Shown: positions 24,533-37,686, counted from the stretch's first letter. The stretch: DNA of 64,000 bases from Adenanthera pavonina (GCA_026686845.1 JAIVEN010000004.1:16152827-16216826); one strand, 5' to 3'. Notes: a model not told the origin generated them from the sequence alone. Numbers and translations are program-made.

Positions 24533-25255
24533 AATATGTATATATATACATATATATATATATATATAAACCATGCATATTGCTATGTTCACAAAAAAAT
24601 TAAAAGCATATATATTGCTATGAGGTGATGCGCAAAAAGTTATTTTGTAAGAATATTGATGTTCACTTAAAAGTTTTTGAATGCATAAATTTTTATGCTT
24701 TTTGATAGTTAATTTGTAAATTTGAAAGTTAAAGACATCCAAAAGGTGAACGCATATAACTCCTTTTTTTTTTATCACTGACCGCATATAACTCAATAAT
24801 AAAGGATTATAGACCTTATATATATATATATCCAAAAACCATTATTGCAAATAGTTCAGTCATCAATAAAATTATAAAAAAATTGCCAAATTTATATCAA
24901 TTATATATATATATATATTTATATATACACATCATTGTATATATATATAAAGAATCCAATTTTCCTTTTGTGTTTGGAAGGAAAATATAATCTAGCCTTA
25001 ATATATTTTGGTATATATCGACAAAAATCTAGTTAAGGCGAATGATAACATTTTGAGATTCTTGTCGTATATTGAACTGGATAATTTATTGAATTGAAAA
25101 GAAAAATGTTTTAATTTTAATTTTATAAATCCAATCATAATTTTAAGGGGATGCTTCCCCACAAATTATTGCCATTCTAATAAATATTTTTCAATTCACA
25201 TATATTGTTAATTAAAGATTGTATTGAAAATCTTATTAGTATGTAATTATGAAAG
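24533..25255. other. AT-rich intron-like sequence with TA microsatellites
   Basis: Between LRR exon remnants. It contains TA-repeat tracts near 24533-24570, 24820-24830 and 24903-24950. No coding signal. Confidence 0.5.
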
Positions 25256-25260
25256 TATAC

Positions 25261-25332
25261 CTTGCAAGTTATTATGATCAAGATACAATTCTTGAAGCAT
25301 AATCAAGTTTCCAATGTTACTTGGTATGTAGC
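25261..25332 (-). pseudogene. LRR exon, splice sites intact
   Basis: 72 bases encoding GYIPSNIGNLIMLQELYLDH plus NNLQG. The acceptor is TTATCATATTGCAG|G and the donor CAAG|GTATAC. With the equal-length exon at 23.6 kb it defines the one-repeat-per-exon structure. Confidence 0.75.
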
Positions 25333-26652
25333 CTGCAATATGATAACAACAAAATAAAGTATTACTGAGTGATTATGTATAAATAACCTTATTAAAAATA
25401 AATGTGTATAGAACCACATCTGTGTTCTGTGCAATGTTTCAAAACAAATTATATTGATCCAAAAACTTCTTCGGCAAAAAGAGATAGATTTTCTGGGTTT
25501 GGAATTTCCTAAAATGTATATAAGTGATAGTATATAACTTTGTGGAGATGATTGATCAAAATATGATAACTTAATGCAGTAGATGTCAAGTAGTTAACTT
25601 ACACAGACCAAAACTAATTCTCATTTGTCAATTTAAAATACAATAATGTTAAAGGGGAAAAAAGATGAAAAGTCATTTATATTTTTCGCATGTAGTGAAG
25701 TAATAAATTTTATATATTCAACGTCATCAAACTATGGCAAAAAGTAACAAAAGAAAAATGTCATTAAACAATGTTCTTTGTTTGATACTTTTGATAAGTT
25801 TTAATTCCTAACCAACATCTAATAAGTGAACAGTAACTAAAGAATAATTCTTATGTACAAACAAAAGAGACATGAAAATTCATAATATAACTATGTAATA
25901 TGATATTAAAATTAAATACACATAAATTAATACAACATGTGAGTATGTAACATAGCTAGAAAAGCTATTCAGCAAAATATAGCATCCAAATGATTCTTTA
26001 AAAAATATTCAATTAACTCTTAATTATTTTATCTTTCTTAAATAAAATATTTAATTAATTATCAGAAATAAACCTTTCAAGGCGTACTTGCGCTTATAAA
26101 TATTTAGTTATAAAAAACAGATGTTTAAAAAAATCATTATGTGTGGTGATGTATAAAAGTTCATACTAAAGGAAAAATCATCAATAATTTTAGAGAGTTT
26201 ATTCCTTGTATTGTGTAAAATTAAAAGTTGAAGAGTGAACTTCAAACATTGAACGGGAAAAAATAATAATGGCAATATTTATTGACAATTATTGTCTTCG
26301 ATATTTATTTACAAAAACATTTTGAACGTGGTCTCAGAATAAAATTATGGAAACTTACTTAGGTATCTTAGTCTTAGTTGATGCCTAAATTGAATGGTTC
26401 AAGCTAGCAAACATAATGATCATATCCTTTGGTTATAAATAGCTAGGCTTCAACTTCTTCTCCGGAAAAAAAAAAAAAAGGCTTCAACTTGTAAGTTACG
26501 ATTTTGAAGTCAGTTTACAATAGCTACAATGAACTAGAGCAGTTAGTTACACTAAAGTGACATCATGCAAGAGATTGTTAAATAACTTTGACTTGATTGT
26601 CAAAATTTTCAAATTATAGTAGCTAGCACATCATACTTTGGTGAATGTATCC
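25333..26652. other. Non-coding, intron-like
   Basis: AT-rich, no open frame of note, no recognisable repeat. It lies between two LRR exons, so it is taken as decayed intron sequence, possibly with insertions I cannot identify. Confidence 0.4.
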
Positions 26653-26799
26653 CTTCTAAATTATTGAAATTGAGATATAACTACTCTTGAAGTATAGTCG
26701 AGTTTCCAATGCTTCTTGGGATATGGCCTGAAAGATCATTAACACTAAAAGATATAAGATTCACATTTGTCACAGCACTAATTCTATCGGGAATATCTC

Positions 26800-27129
26800 C
26801 TACAGTGTAGCAACAAAAGAAAAATTGTACATTGCTATAGATGAAAATGTACAATAAATCACATATATAGGAAGTAATTGAAAATTTTCACTTGTACGTG
26901 CTGAAGTTCTTAATAAAAATCATTACAAAATTGTTGTCCAATATGAACATGCCTCAACTCCTACTGGGGTTAAGGCTATTATCACCATACCCTATTATTA
27001 TGCTGGGAAATTGGGAATGATAATTATCACCTTACCCTATGGTTTACATGCCTCGACTCCTACTGGAGTTAAGGCTATTACCTCCTATATTTATCTAAAT
27101 TGCATCATCCAATATGAACACTAAAGCAC
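26800..27129. other. Boundary between LRR remnant and gypsy fragment, with a short direct repeat
   Basis: Contains two diverged copies of a word set: CATGCCTCAACTCCTACTGG.. near 26950 and CATGCCTCGACTCCTACTGG.. near 27050, each followed by GTTAAGGCTATTA. The phrase TCCAATATGAACA also occurs twice. No 5' LTR or gag of the following gypsy element is visible, so that element is 5' truncated. Confidence 0.5.
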
Positions 27130-30100
27130 GACACTTGATTTGATATGTTTCCCTTTCCCTGATATTGATGTCATTATTGGCATGAACTGGTTGTCTACAA
27201 ATAATATCCTTCTTGATTGTACGAATAAGCTATAATCTTTCCTACCCCCAAAATTGTTCCATGAATTGAGACTAAGTTAAATTTCATAATGACCACCCAA
27301 GCTAAGAAATACTTAGAGAAAGGCTACCAAGGATATTTAGTTTTCTTCTCAGCTCGAGTAGAAGTAGAGGAAGGGATAGAAGAGATGCTGATAGTATTTC
27401 CAAAAGTCTTTCTAGAAGAAATTAGTAAATTGTCTTCTAAAAGAAAAGTAGAGTTTACTATAGATATTATACCTGAACCAGGACCAATTTCAAAAGCCCC
27501 ATATAAAATGGCTCCAAATGAGATGGTAGAATTAAAGTAGATAGAAGAGCTCTTAGAAAAAGGTTTCATTAGACCTATTGTTTCTCCTTAGTGTGCTCCT
27601 GTATTGTTTGTTATGAAGAAGGATGGAAGCCTTAGACTCTATATTGATTACAGAGAACTAAATAAGGTGACAATTAAAAATAAGTATCCATTACTTAGAA
27701 TTGATGATATATTAGATCAGTTGGCTGGAGCAAGCATTTTCTCCAAGATTGATTTAAGATTTGTGTTCCATCAATTGAGGGTGAAGGTAAAAGATGTTCC
27801 AAAGATTGCCTTCAAAACAAGATATGGGCACTATGAATTTCTAATGATGTCATTTGGTCTTACAAATGCACCCGTTATTCTCATGGACTACATGAATAAG
27901 ATTTTTTGACCTTATTTAGATCATTTTGTTGTGATCTTTATTGATGATACTTTAGTATACTCCAAATCTTTAGAGGAACATGAGAAGCATTTGAGAATAA
28001 TTCTAAATACCTTGAAAGAAAAGAAATTATATGCTAAACTTAGTAAGTGTGAGTTTTGGCTAATAAAAGTACGTTTTTTAGGTCATGTAATCTCTCCTAA
28101 GGAGATGTCATAGTAGATCCTAATAAAATAGATGTAGTTCTAAAATGAGAGCAACCTAAGGTTGTAACAGAGATTAGAAGTTTTCTATATTTAGTAGGAT
28201 ATTATAGAAGGTTTATTCAAAATTTTTATCAAATTGCTTTGCCGTTAACAAAATTTACAAGAAAGAAAAACCTTTTATGTGGGATGAAAACTGTGAAAAT
28301 AGTTTTCAAGAATTAAAAAGAAGGCTAACCTCTCCTCCTATATTAATCATACCTGACCCAAAGAGGACCTATGTGGTCTACACTAATGCTAGTAAGAATA
28401 GATTAGAATATGTGCAAATGCAGTAGGTTAGAGTTGTAGCCTGTGAGTCTTGACAATTAGAACCGCATGAAGAAAATTATCTCACACATGATTTAGAACT
28501 TGTGGCAATAGTGTATACTCTAAAGATATGGAGACATTTTCTCTATAGTGCAACTATAAAGGTATATTATGACCACAAAAGCCTCAAATATTTGTCATAT
28601 CAAAAGGAACTAAATTTGAGGCAAAGAAGATAGATGAAACTTCTTAATGATTATGATCATACTATAAAGTACCATCCAGGCAAAGCCAATATAGTGGCTA
28701 ATGTATAAAGCTGAAAAGCTATTCACATAGCCAGATTGATTATTAAAGAACGAAAGTTGATGGAAGCATTTATAGATGTCGATTTCACTTATCAGTTGCA
28801 TTTGGAAGACTAAAACTTCATGAAACTAGAATCGATACTAAGCTACAAAAGCAAATAAAGGAAGCTCAACAAGAAGACATGTTTGCAAAGGAAACAGAGG
28901 AAAGAATTAAGCAAGGAGACACTAGAGAATTTGATGCTGTCAAAGGAGGTCTGATAAGGTATTTGGAAATAATATACATACCTCCAAAATAAAAGTTAAG
29001 AGGAAAGATATTAGCAAAGACACATCAGAGTTATTTAAAGAAAATGCTCACATAGGTATTACAAAAATGTATCATAATTTAAAGAAAATGTTCTGGTGGA
29101 TTTGGATGAAAAGTGACATCACTCAATTTGTTGCCAAATGCCTGACATGTCAAAAGGTGAAAATAAAACACCAAAAGCCAACAAGATTATTGCAACCCTT
29201 AGAAATTTTGGAATGGAAATGGGATAGTATATCAATAGATTTCATAATGGGATTACCTAAAACATCTTTAAGATATGATGCTATTTAGATAATTGTTGAT
29301 AGATTAACAAAGTCTGCCTATTTCTTACCAATGAAGTCAACCTACACATTGGATAAATTGGCACGATTGTATGTGAAGGAGATTATGAAACTTTATGGTG
29401 TACCAAACAGCACTGTATCATACTGAGGTCTAAGATTCACTTCAAATTTATGGGGATCATTATAGAATGATTTAGGTATTCAGTTAAGATTTAGCTCTAC
29501 TTATCATCCATAGACAAATGGCCAAACAAAAAAAACTATTCAAGCTCTAAAGGATATGTTAACAGCTTGTGTTCTAGAGATGAAAGGAGATTGGGATATG
29601 TACTTGTTATTGGCGGAATTTATCTATAATAATAGTTATCATTCTAGTATTCAAATGGCAACTTATAAACATTCTATGGAAGGAGGTACAAGTCCCCATT
29701 ATATTGGGTTGAACTTGGAGAAAGGAAACTGTTAGGTCTTGATTTAGTAGACTAGACCTCCAAACAAATTAAGATGACTATGAAGAAGTTGTTAATGGCT
29801 CAGAATAGACAAAAGAGCTATTCCAATACAAGAAGGAATTGCCATTGGAATTTTAGGTTGGAGATAATGTTTTTTTCTCAAAGTACCTCCAATTACTGGG
29901 CTTGGTTGATCCATCTAAACTAAAAAGCTATCCTAAATTGAAACCTATATTGGACTATTCGAAATCCTTTCCAAAGTGAGACCTGTAGCTTATAAAATTG
30001 CTCTACCCCTTACTCTAAGTCAAATTCATGATGTCTTCTATGTTTCCCAACATAGAAATATAACCTAGACCCTTCACATTCTACAGAATATAAATGCATT

Positions 30101-30330
30101 AATTTACAAGATAATTTATCTTATAAAGTGATGCCAAAAAGAATCATTGACCAACAAGTTAGACAGCTAAGGAATAAGAATATTCCTCTGGTAAAATTGG
30201 TTAGGAAATGTTTATCTCTTGAGGAAGCAATTTGGTAAATGGAAGATAACATGAAGTAGAGATATCTAAAGCTATTTTAAGAAAGGTATGTTCAAAATTT
30301 CAAGAACAAAATTTTTTCAAAGGAGGGAGA
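27130..30330 (+). pseudogene. pol: Ty3-gypsy (Tekay-like chromovirus) pol, heavily mutated and 5' truncated
   Basis: Begins inside the aspartic protease (DVIIGMNWLSTNNILLDC). RT follows at 27600-28110 with LFVMKKDGSLRLYIDYRELN, SKIDLRFVFHQ and catalytic FIDDTLVYS. RNase H is at about 28370-28710 and integrase at about 29040-29700 (CLTCQKVK, LLQPLEILEWKWDSISIDF, VDRLTKSAYFLP, NNSYHSSIQMA). The C-terminus near 30110-30280 (RIIDQQVRQLRNKNIPLV, LEEAIW) resembles the linker and chromodomain end of Tekay elements. There are many stops and several frameshifts. Gag and 5' LTR are absent. Protease-RT-RNase H-integrase order defines Ty3-gypsy; the lineage call rests on the integrase and C-terminal motifs. 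Confidence 0.85.
30319..30330 (+). other. Polypurine tract of the Tekay-like element
   Basis: AAAGGAGGGAGA directly before the LTR start TGTAATATC at 30331. Confidence 0.75.
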
Positions 30331-33224
30331 TGTAATATCTTTAAATCTCTTATATGTGCATAGTAAATTGTTATCTACAAATTGTGGTTCTTATAAGGCA
30401 TGGATGCGAATTTTATGTGAAAATGCAAATGTTTAGCTCATAAAGGTACTAATGTGATACTATACAAAAGTTGGGCCTCGATTGGTAATTATGAAAAATT
30501 TTGGGTTCCTAATGGTAAATATTTTTAATTTCTAGTTTAGTAACAATTTAGTGAATCAGACTCTAAACTATTGTTGTAGGACCCAAATAGATGTCATTGG
30601 CCTTGATTAGGAAGAGAAACCCAAAAGATAAAGGTATTAGGCCAAGAAGTGAGTTATTAGAAATAAATTGTATAATAAATTAAAAAGTGCTTGATTAATT
30701 AAATTGGACTGTTATTTGTTAAGAGTAGATATTTCCAAGTCCATAAATGAGAAGAATAGAATAATTTGATATTTTTTATAATTTTAAAAAATTGCTCAAA
30801 AATGGTTAAGGGTTATTAGGCCAAGCTGGAATATTATAAGCCCAATAAGCATAATGTACTATTTTTATTGGATCAAACCACTATTGACGAGCCCAAATAT
30901 GTTAGAGAAATTAGTAATGAATCTAAATTACTTTTCTAGGCCTGATAATATGTAGAAAATTTTATCAGACAAAAATTACATCACTCAAGTCTAAAAATAT
31001 TATGAACTCCAAATTGAACCCTTTCTTTACCAACCAAGATCAATTGTTTGAAGCACTCTTCATGGGCTTAAGAAGGCCCAAAAGTGGTGTTAAGAAAGGA
31101 CCCAAAATGAGTGGAAAGGAGTTTGCCAACAAGGCTAGAAAAGAAAGCAAATATGGGCCCTTGGATTGAAACTTGATCAATAGCTACTATTTACTCCCTT
31201 TCCCTATAAATAGGCAAGCACCTTCTTTCAAACCAAGGTAGCATCTAATCCTCTAAGGGAGAAGGAAGAAGGAAGGAAAGAAAGATAAAAAGCTTTAAGG
31301 AGTACTCCAAGGTAGCATCTAATCCTTTTCCTCATTTTATTTTTAAGTAGTTAGTTTGATTTAATTTTATCATGATTATATAAAACATATTTTAGTAGTT
31401 TGAAAGTGTGAATGTTTAGATCAAAGCTATGATTTTGCTTGGAACATGTTATGAATATGCTTGAATGTTGAAGAACATACCAAGAATGTGCTTTGATCTT
31501 GACATGTTATTGCAACTTTATTTAAACTTGTTTTTACATCAATTACTAGAATCATATAATGTTAGAATGGGGTAATAATGTTATTGAGATTTTCCCACAT
31601 CTCATTTGTTGGGAATCTCGATATACGCACAGTGGAATAACACAATCGAATTCCTCCCATGGATCCATCGATGTTGTTTAAATTAAAATGGAGAAGAGAA
31701 TATTACCTTCAATGCGTGTCTTTTCATATTCTTTTCACTGTCGAACCTTACAAACTGACGCATCTAATTAGCTCTCTCTACTGGTATCCACACGAATGGT
31801 GAGAGTCTAACTCAAGCAGTGTACTAGCACCACTATTCAGGAATATCCGTACATTCTCTCTCTATGCGTCTGTACACTTTCTCTCTCTGAATGTGCGGCC
31901 ACTTTCTATCTATGGTAAGAGAAAGCTCTCTTTTAATTATGTATATTATAACCCTAGTCTTTATCAATATATAGATAGGTATTTAAATCAATTATTTAAA
32001 CTAAATCAAATATTAATTAAATAGATTAGTTAGATTTAAATCTATCTAATAGATTAACTCTAAACTAACTATCTAATCTAAATCCAAAAATCAAATCTAA
32101 ATTTAATTTATTATATAAATCAATTTTAAATTATCATATTAGTTTAAATTTAAATCTATCACATAGAATTAAATTTAAAACTAATTCATTTAAATTAATT
32201 TAAATGATATATATATTTCAAAATATTTAATATATCAAATATCTATAATATATCAAACATATATATATATATTTCAAATTTTATAAAAATATATATATCA
32301 AATATATATTTATTTATAAAATTCATACAATCTAAATTGAATGTTAAATTCATTGAATTTAGACACATTTTAGACTTAATGAATCTGGACATTCTTGCTC
32401 GAGTTGGTTCATTTTTGTGTGCAACCCTGCAGGCCCATATGATGTGGGTAGTAAGCCTATGGCATTATTACATCCACAAGTCACAAGTGGCCTCTAGCAA
32501 GACATTGTGACTACCCAAATCATATGAGATCGTTGATCCGATGCAACCTATCATATAACCATATCACATCCCTTTTGTCTCACGATATATAGGCCAAGCA
32601 CAAGGCATGGAAACATCATGCTCATCATACTTGAGCATCACTTTCTCGATCTCTGAGCAGATTGACGATACAAATGGAAACCCTTCCATTCAAGCACGGT
32701 CATACATTTCTCAGTCTTACTCATCAAGGGGCCCAAATATATCTATCCATTAATTAAAGGGACAAATTCCATCTTGACCATTCATCTTCCTCTATATGAA
32801 TTCCACTATACCCAATCATAGCCTTTATAATCTCCCGAGTAAAGGTGATTTTTTACTATGTCGTAGTACAATGTTCCAATGTAGGAAGCCATGGTGATCT
32901 CAAGTCTGAGGGCTCAGTGACAAAGTTATATATATGAGATATGCTTATGACTTGATCCATACAGCTATCTCATGACAGGCTGATCTAGCACCTATTCCCT
33001 AATAGATGCTTATGATTTTTATTTGTATCTTCATACATAATTAACCCATAATTATCAATCAAAATCATACTAGCCTTAGTTCATCATTGTTCCTACAAAG
33101 ATGATTGACTAGGGACATTTAGGATAAAATGATTTATCCAAGGATATTATTATAAAGAAAAATATGTAAACAATATAATAATGTAATAAAAAAAACACTT
33201 TCTTTTTCATAATAAAGTACAATG

Positions 33225-34878
33225 TGTTGAATCAAGAAGTTTTGATGATTCTAAACCAACATTGAAGAGCTTGGATTGAAGATATCAAAGGAGCTCAAAG
33301 TGTCTCAAGTAAAGAAAATCTGAGTAATCATTGCTAGGATAGTTGTAGGATCTTTTGACATGGATAAAAGATTTTGATTTGGTGGAAAAACGTTTTAAAA
33401 CCTTGATTTCATGTTAGATTATGAAATATTTGAAAAATACCCACCAACAGACGAAGTTTGAAAAGTTTATATTGAACTGTCATGTTGGAAATTTGAACTT
33501 TGTCTTTGGAAATTCGAATTTCGAGCTGAAACTAAATAAGTCTGAAGAGATTCTTCTCTGACAGATGAATTTTGATTTACCAAAATTCGAATTTTCATAT
33601 GAGCCAGAAAGAAGCTTCTTAGAGACAGACGAACTTTAAGTCTTCAAAATTCGAATTTTAGACAAAATGCAATTTGTGAAAACCAAAGAAATTCATCTGA
33701 AATAATGCTAAAGTTCATCTGAAATCAAGATTATCTTGAGCTTCAAAATTACTCTCTAACAGATGAACTTTGAACATTAAAATTTGAATTTCAAAAGCTT
33801 AGACTGTGAGTCTATCAAAATGAAATGCTGACATATGAATAACAAAGTTTTGAAACTTCGAATGTTGAAGTAAGTCTGAAGAGATGACTCTCTGACAGAC
33901 GAACTTCACTCTTTCAAGATTCGAATTTCAAAGAAAGTGAACTACTGTGTCTCTTGAATGTACTACGGACAGACGAACTTCAGGGTTCCAAAATTCGAAT
34001 TTCAAGGGCACTGTAGAAAATTGAAAACACTGTTCACACTTAACAGAAAAACTTTCTTCTTGAAAATTCGTATGTCACAACATGGAAACATTTTCTAAGT
34101 TTCAAAATTCGAATTTCACTTCATGAACAGACGAACTTTAGTGTTTCAACGTTAGAAGCTTTATCCTTCGGTTCCTTCAAAATTCGTCTGTTGACCAACC
34201 AAAATTCGAATTTCAGTATGTCAGAAGCATTAAATGCGGTTGGTTAACGGATAGTTTTTCAGAGTAACCGTTGGATAACTTCTACAACTGATAGATTTTG
34301 TCTCTAACGGACATATGAGACCTAAATCTATAAATATAACATCATTTGAAGTTATGGGTAATGAATCAAACTTGTATATACTGAAACTCTACCAAATCTT
34401 CTTCTCAAAAACTTTTACCCTCTCAACTTCAATATTTGTACTTTAATCTTCATATTTACTCTATTCAAGAGAGTTATATCTTTGTAAACAATCTAATCAT
34501 CATCTAGAAGATAGATTTACTTATGAGGAGAAATCACAAGGGGATTGGAAAGCACATTGTGGAAGTGCTTAGAGAGATTGTGAAAGCTCTAGAAAACAGA
34601 GCACAAGCTGTGTACTGTGGCATTTGCAAGAAGCCCGTTGAATTCTTGCAGTATAGTGAAAAATCTCAATAGGAGTCTTAGGGACTGGACGTAGGTCAAA
34701 TGGATAGACTGAACCAGGATAAATTTCTGAGTGTTCTTCTCCTTATCATTACTTTTTCAGTTTGCTCTGCTTTTACGTTGCTTTCATTATACCTTACTTT
34801 CTTCACCCGTTTCACTTTGTGCAGAAAATTTTTAATCTTCCCAATTCACCCCCTCTTGGGAAGTCAGCCTAACTAACA
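33225..34878 (+). mobile_element. Solo LTR, Sirevirus-like
   Basis: Complete LTR of 1654 bases from TGTTGAATCAAG to CTAACTAACA. It is flanked by a perfect CAATG duplication (33220-33224 and 34879-34883). It carries the U3 array of TTCGAA palindromes (about 33440-34010). No internal sequence remains, consistent with LTR-LTR recombination. It is nested in the Tork-like solo LTR. Confidence 0.92.
34329..34338 (+). promoter_or_regulatory. TATA box in Sirevirus solo LTR
   Basis: TATAAATATA within AAATCTATAAATATAACATC, conserved in all Sirevirus LTRs of the window. Confidence 0.65.
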
Positions 34879-35682
34879 CAATGTTCATAATACAATGATT
34901 GGCCTAGGGTACAATTTCCAACATCATCACCCATAATCTATAACCATGATTTGGTCTAAGTTACACCATGGAGAAAGGGAAGGAATTGGAGCCTTGAAGA
35001 ATTAGAGATTATTATGATGATTACTTTGGAATTTTATCAAAAATTATGTAAATTAATTTATGGATGATGACATGATGAATATTATGTATGACATGTTTAT
35101 AAAAACATTAAACTATGCTTTAGAATGGATTTGATTTATTGCTTAATAAATAATTATTTTATTATTGCTAAGTATATGGTTTGAAAAAGTCTATCACGAT
35201 ATCCTACATTTAATAAGGAATTAATTTAGGAAAATTATTAAGACATGATGGATAATCAAGGGTATTATGAATAGGAAGTTGTAAGCTTTAATTTAAAACC
35301 AATTTGACCCAATTTGGTTTAGTATAACAAAAGTTATGGGATATTAAAGAATAAGGGTCAAAATCTAGAAATTTTGTTGATCAAATAAACAATAAATTTC
35401 ACCTCAAAAGCTGTATTAATTGATCCAATGGATTTCTAGATGGATATATTTTCCTTCTAGAGGACTTCAAGAGCTTCAAGTAGCAACTTGAACCACCTAA
35501 ATACGAATTAGTTATGAATTTTCAAAGTTTGGTAAAAAATTTAAGGTTACCCAATGAATAGTAACTCAGTTGAATTTATGGTCAAAATTTTAGATTGGCC
35601 CATTTTGGCTCCCAAATGCATTCTAATGGAACCTAAGTCATATTAAATTAATGGATATTAGTTCCAAGAGTAAGGTATGACA

Positions 35683-36192
35683 CATGTAAAGAGAAAAAGG
35701 AAGGAAAGAGAGAGGGTAGGTTGTAAGGCTAAGATTTGATTAAGGAGAAAGGTGTATGGCCATGATCTAATCAAGTTAGGATGGCGTAAGACCTTGACAA
35801 GTATAGCCATTATGATTTAAGGATAATGTTTGATATGATCAAGAAATATGAACCCTTGGATTAGAAAAGAGATCAATGGATAGAATTAATCTCATTTGCC
35901 TATAGATAGAAGGCTCCTCTCACCCCTTCAAGCCACTCAAGTTAGTGTAATCAAGCATAGAGAAGAGACGAAGAAAGAGCGTAGGAAGGGAGCAGGAGAA
36001 GCTAGGCAAGTAAGGAAGGCTTAGGATTTTCTCCAAGGTAGCATCTTTTCCTATTCTTGCATTTCATTTTTAAGTAGTTGGTATATGATTTAGTTTTCTG
36101 TTGCCATGATCATGAAAAATATATTTTAGTAGTTTGAAAGTGATTATGTTTGTATCAAAGCTATGATTTTGCTTAAAACATGATAAGAACAT
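35683..36192 (+). mobile_element. Gypsy LTR fragment, family G2 (left part, interrupted by E3)
   Basis: Matches the middle of the G2 LTR at 46620-47110: TTGTAAGGCTAAGATTTGAT, CAAGGTAGCATCTTTTCC, TTTTAAGTAGTTGGTATATG, and then AAAACATGATAAGAACA. E3 starts at 36193. The LTR continues at about 43401. Its 5' part is missing, because the G2 LTR at 30331 abuts it. Confidence 0.65.
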
Positions 36193-37672
36193 GTTGAATT
36201 AGAAATTTTGATGATTCCAAATAACTAGATTTTGGAAGGAGAATATCAAAGTAGTATGAAAGAATAAAGTGAACAAATCTAGTAAAGAACAAGTGAAAAT
36301 TTAGTTTTTAAGATTTCTCACTATGTATACTAGCTAAAAAGCTTTGAATCTTACTTATTTAAGTTACCATAGTCTTGAAACAAGTTGATTCAAAGTTATC
36401 TAATGTTAGTTTGTGTGAGAATTGAAAAATATTAACTAACAAATGAATTTTATTTTTGATTTATATTTATTTTGTGCAAAATTCGCACTTTGCTTAATAA
36501 ATTTTGAAGTTACAGAGATTTTATCTCTAATAGACGAATTTTAGTTATGGAATTTGAATTTCAAGCTAAGCATTGTTATTGATAGTATGCAAAATTCACA
36601 TGAACCTTAGTCAAAATTTGAATGTTGGTGAAGCAGAGTGAGTTCATCGTCACTGCCTTTGACAAACAAACTTTGGGCTTCAAAGTGTGAATTTCAAAAT
36701 GAAAACTTGTGAGTCCCGTTAGAGTATGCCTCTAACAAACGAACTTTAGAGTTCAACATTCAAACTTTATAGTGAAGAATTTTTGTACCATGTTGAACAT
36801 GCCTTTAATAGATGAATTTTAGGTTCTGAAATTCAAATCTTCAAGTACAAAACAAAAACTTGAGACAACTATTTAAACTCTTCAAATGCACTTCCAATAT
36901 GAAAATTCGCATAAACTAAGTTAGGTTATCTTTGACAAACTCGAAATTTGAATGTCACATTGTAACAAATGAATTTTAAAGTTCAATGTTAAAATCCTTA
37001 ACTTTTTGTCCCTATGAAATTCATCTGTTGAAGCCCCAAAATTTGAATTTTGGTGTGTCATATGCATTAAATGTAGTTGGTGAATTGCTAATTTTGCAAA
37101 GTAACTATTGGTTAAGTCTCTAACGGCTAGATCTTGTGTCTAACAACTAGTTAAGTCATAAATCTATAAATAAAACCTCATTTGAAGTTGTGAGTAACAA
37201 AATTAAGTTAGTTATTGCAAAAACTCTGCTAAATTTCTTAGTCAAAGCTTTTTCAGCTACACACCATATTTATTGTGCCATAACTTTCATATACACTCTC
37301 TTTAAGAGAGTAATTACTTCTACATAAAATCTTTTCTTCATTTGGAAGAAAGATTCTTTGTGTGGAGATTCACAAAGGCATTTAGGAAACACTTATAAGA
37401 GTGTTGAGAGAGATTTTTAGTGTTTTTAAAACAGAGCACGAGCATTGTACTGTAGCATTCCAAGGAGTCCATTCAGTTCTTGTTGATAATGGAGAATCTC
37501 AAGTGGTGGCTTAAGGACTTGATATAGGTCAAGTGGATATCTTACATATATATTCATTTTTATCATACTATATTTTTCTACAAGATTTTGCTTTCACTGT
37601 TAAATTGTGTTTTTTAAGAAAAATTTTAAACTTCTCAATTCACCCTCTCTTGGAAAGCGGGCATTCCTAACA
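36193..37672 (+). repeat. 5' LTR of E3
   Basis: 1480 bases from TGTTGAATTAGA to CATTCCTAACA. It is more diverged from the other Sirevirus LTRs; most TTCGAA palindromes in its U3 are decayed to forms such as AAATTTGAA. TATA box TATAAATAAA at 37165-37174. Confidence 0.82.
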
Positions 37673-37674
37673 AG

Positions 37675-37686
37675 TGGAATCAAAGC
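37675..37686 (+). other. Diverged primer binding site of E3
   Basis: TGGAATCAAAGC, two changes from TGGTATCAGAGC, two bases after the LTR end as in E1. Confidence 0.7.

Larger units (their letters stand above)
23386..26799 (-). pseudogene. Leucine-rich-repeat gene remnant with one-repeat exons
   Basis: On the minus strand six short blocks encode plant-type LRRs (GxIPxxIGNLxxLxxLxLxxNNLxG), in gene order: 26799-26653 (two repeats, with a TAG), 25332-25261, 24528-24457, 24365-24293, 23695-23624 and 23444-23386. The 25.3 and 23.7 kb blocks are exactly 72 bases, one 24-residue repeat, each preceded by ..TTGCAG and followed by AAG|GT, so they look like real phase-preserving exons. In the others splice sites are lost (CAA for CAG, GA or GG for GT) or bases inserted or deleted. 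The family is that of plant LRR receptor kinases or receptor-like proteins. No signal peptide, transmembrane or kinase segment is in the window, and a further exon lies at 48620-48691. Non-functional remnant. Confidence 0.75.
31607..34923 (-). mobile_element. Solo LTR, Copia (Tork/Angela-like), interrupted by a Sirevirus solo LTR
   Basis: On the minus strand it starts TGTTGGAAATTGTACCCTAG and ends TATATCGAGATTCCCAACA, with GATCCATGGGAGG and GTGTTATTCCACTG just inside the end. These resemble LTR ends of Tork/Angela Copia elements. Without the nested LTR it is about 1.66 kb. The flanks TCATT (31602-31606) and TCATC (34924-34928) match at four of five positions, as expected for an aged target duplication. 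A TATA-like region lies near 31950-31980. It has no internal region. Very AT-rich TATATA tracts occur at 32200-32310. Confidence 0.7.
30331..35682 (+). mobile_element. 3' LTR of the Tekay-like element (family G2), interrupted by nested solo LTRs
   Basis: Starts TGTAATATCTTTAAATC and ends GGTATGACA at 35682. Removing the insertion (31607-34923) leaves about 2.0 kb. A promoter-like CCCTATAAATAGGC lies near 31202. The hairpin-like word GAGATTTTCCCACATCTC (31586-31603) is where the Tork-like solo LTR entered. Other G2 copies or fragments: 35683-36192 with 43401-43945, and 46134-48037 (ends GGTGTGACA). Confidence 0.75.

Noticed and set aside
24533..24950. TA-rich tracts as a regulatory or origin-like element
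   Set aside because: Simple TA microsatellites in an intron-like region; nothing else supports a function.
23386..26799. A functional LRR receptor gene
   Set aside because: Most exons have lost splice sites or frame, one has a stop, and no signal peptide, transmembrane or kinase exon is present.
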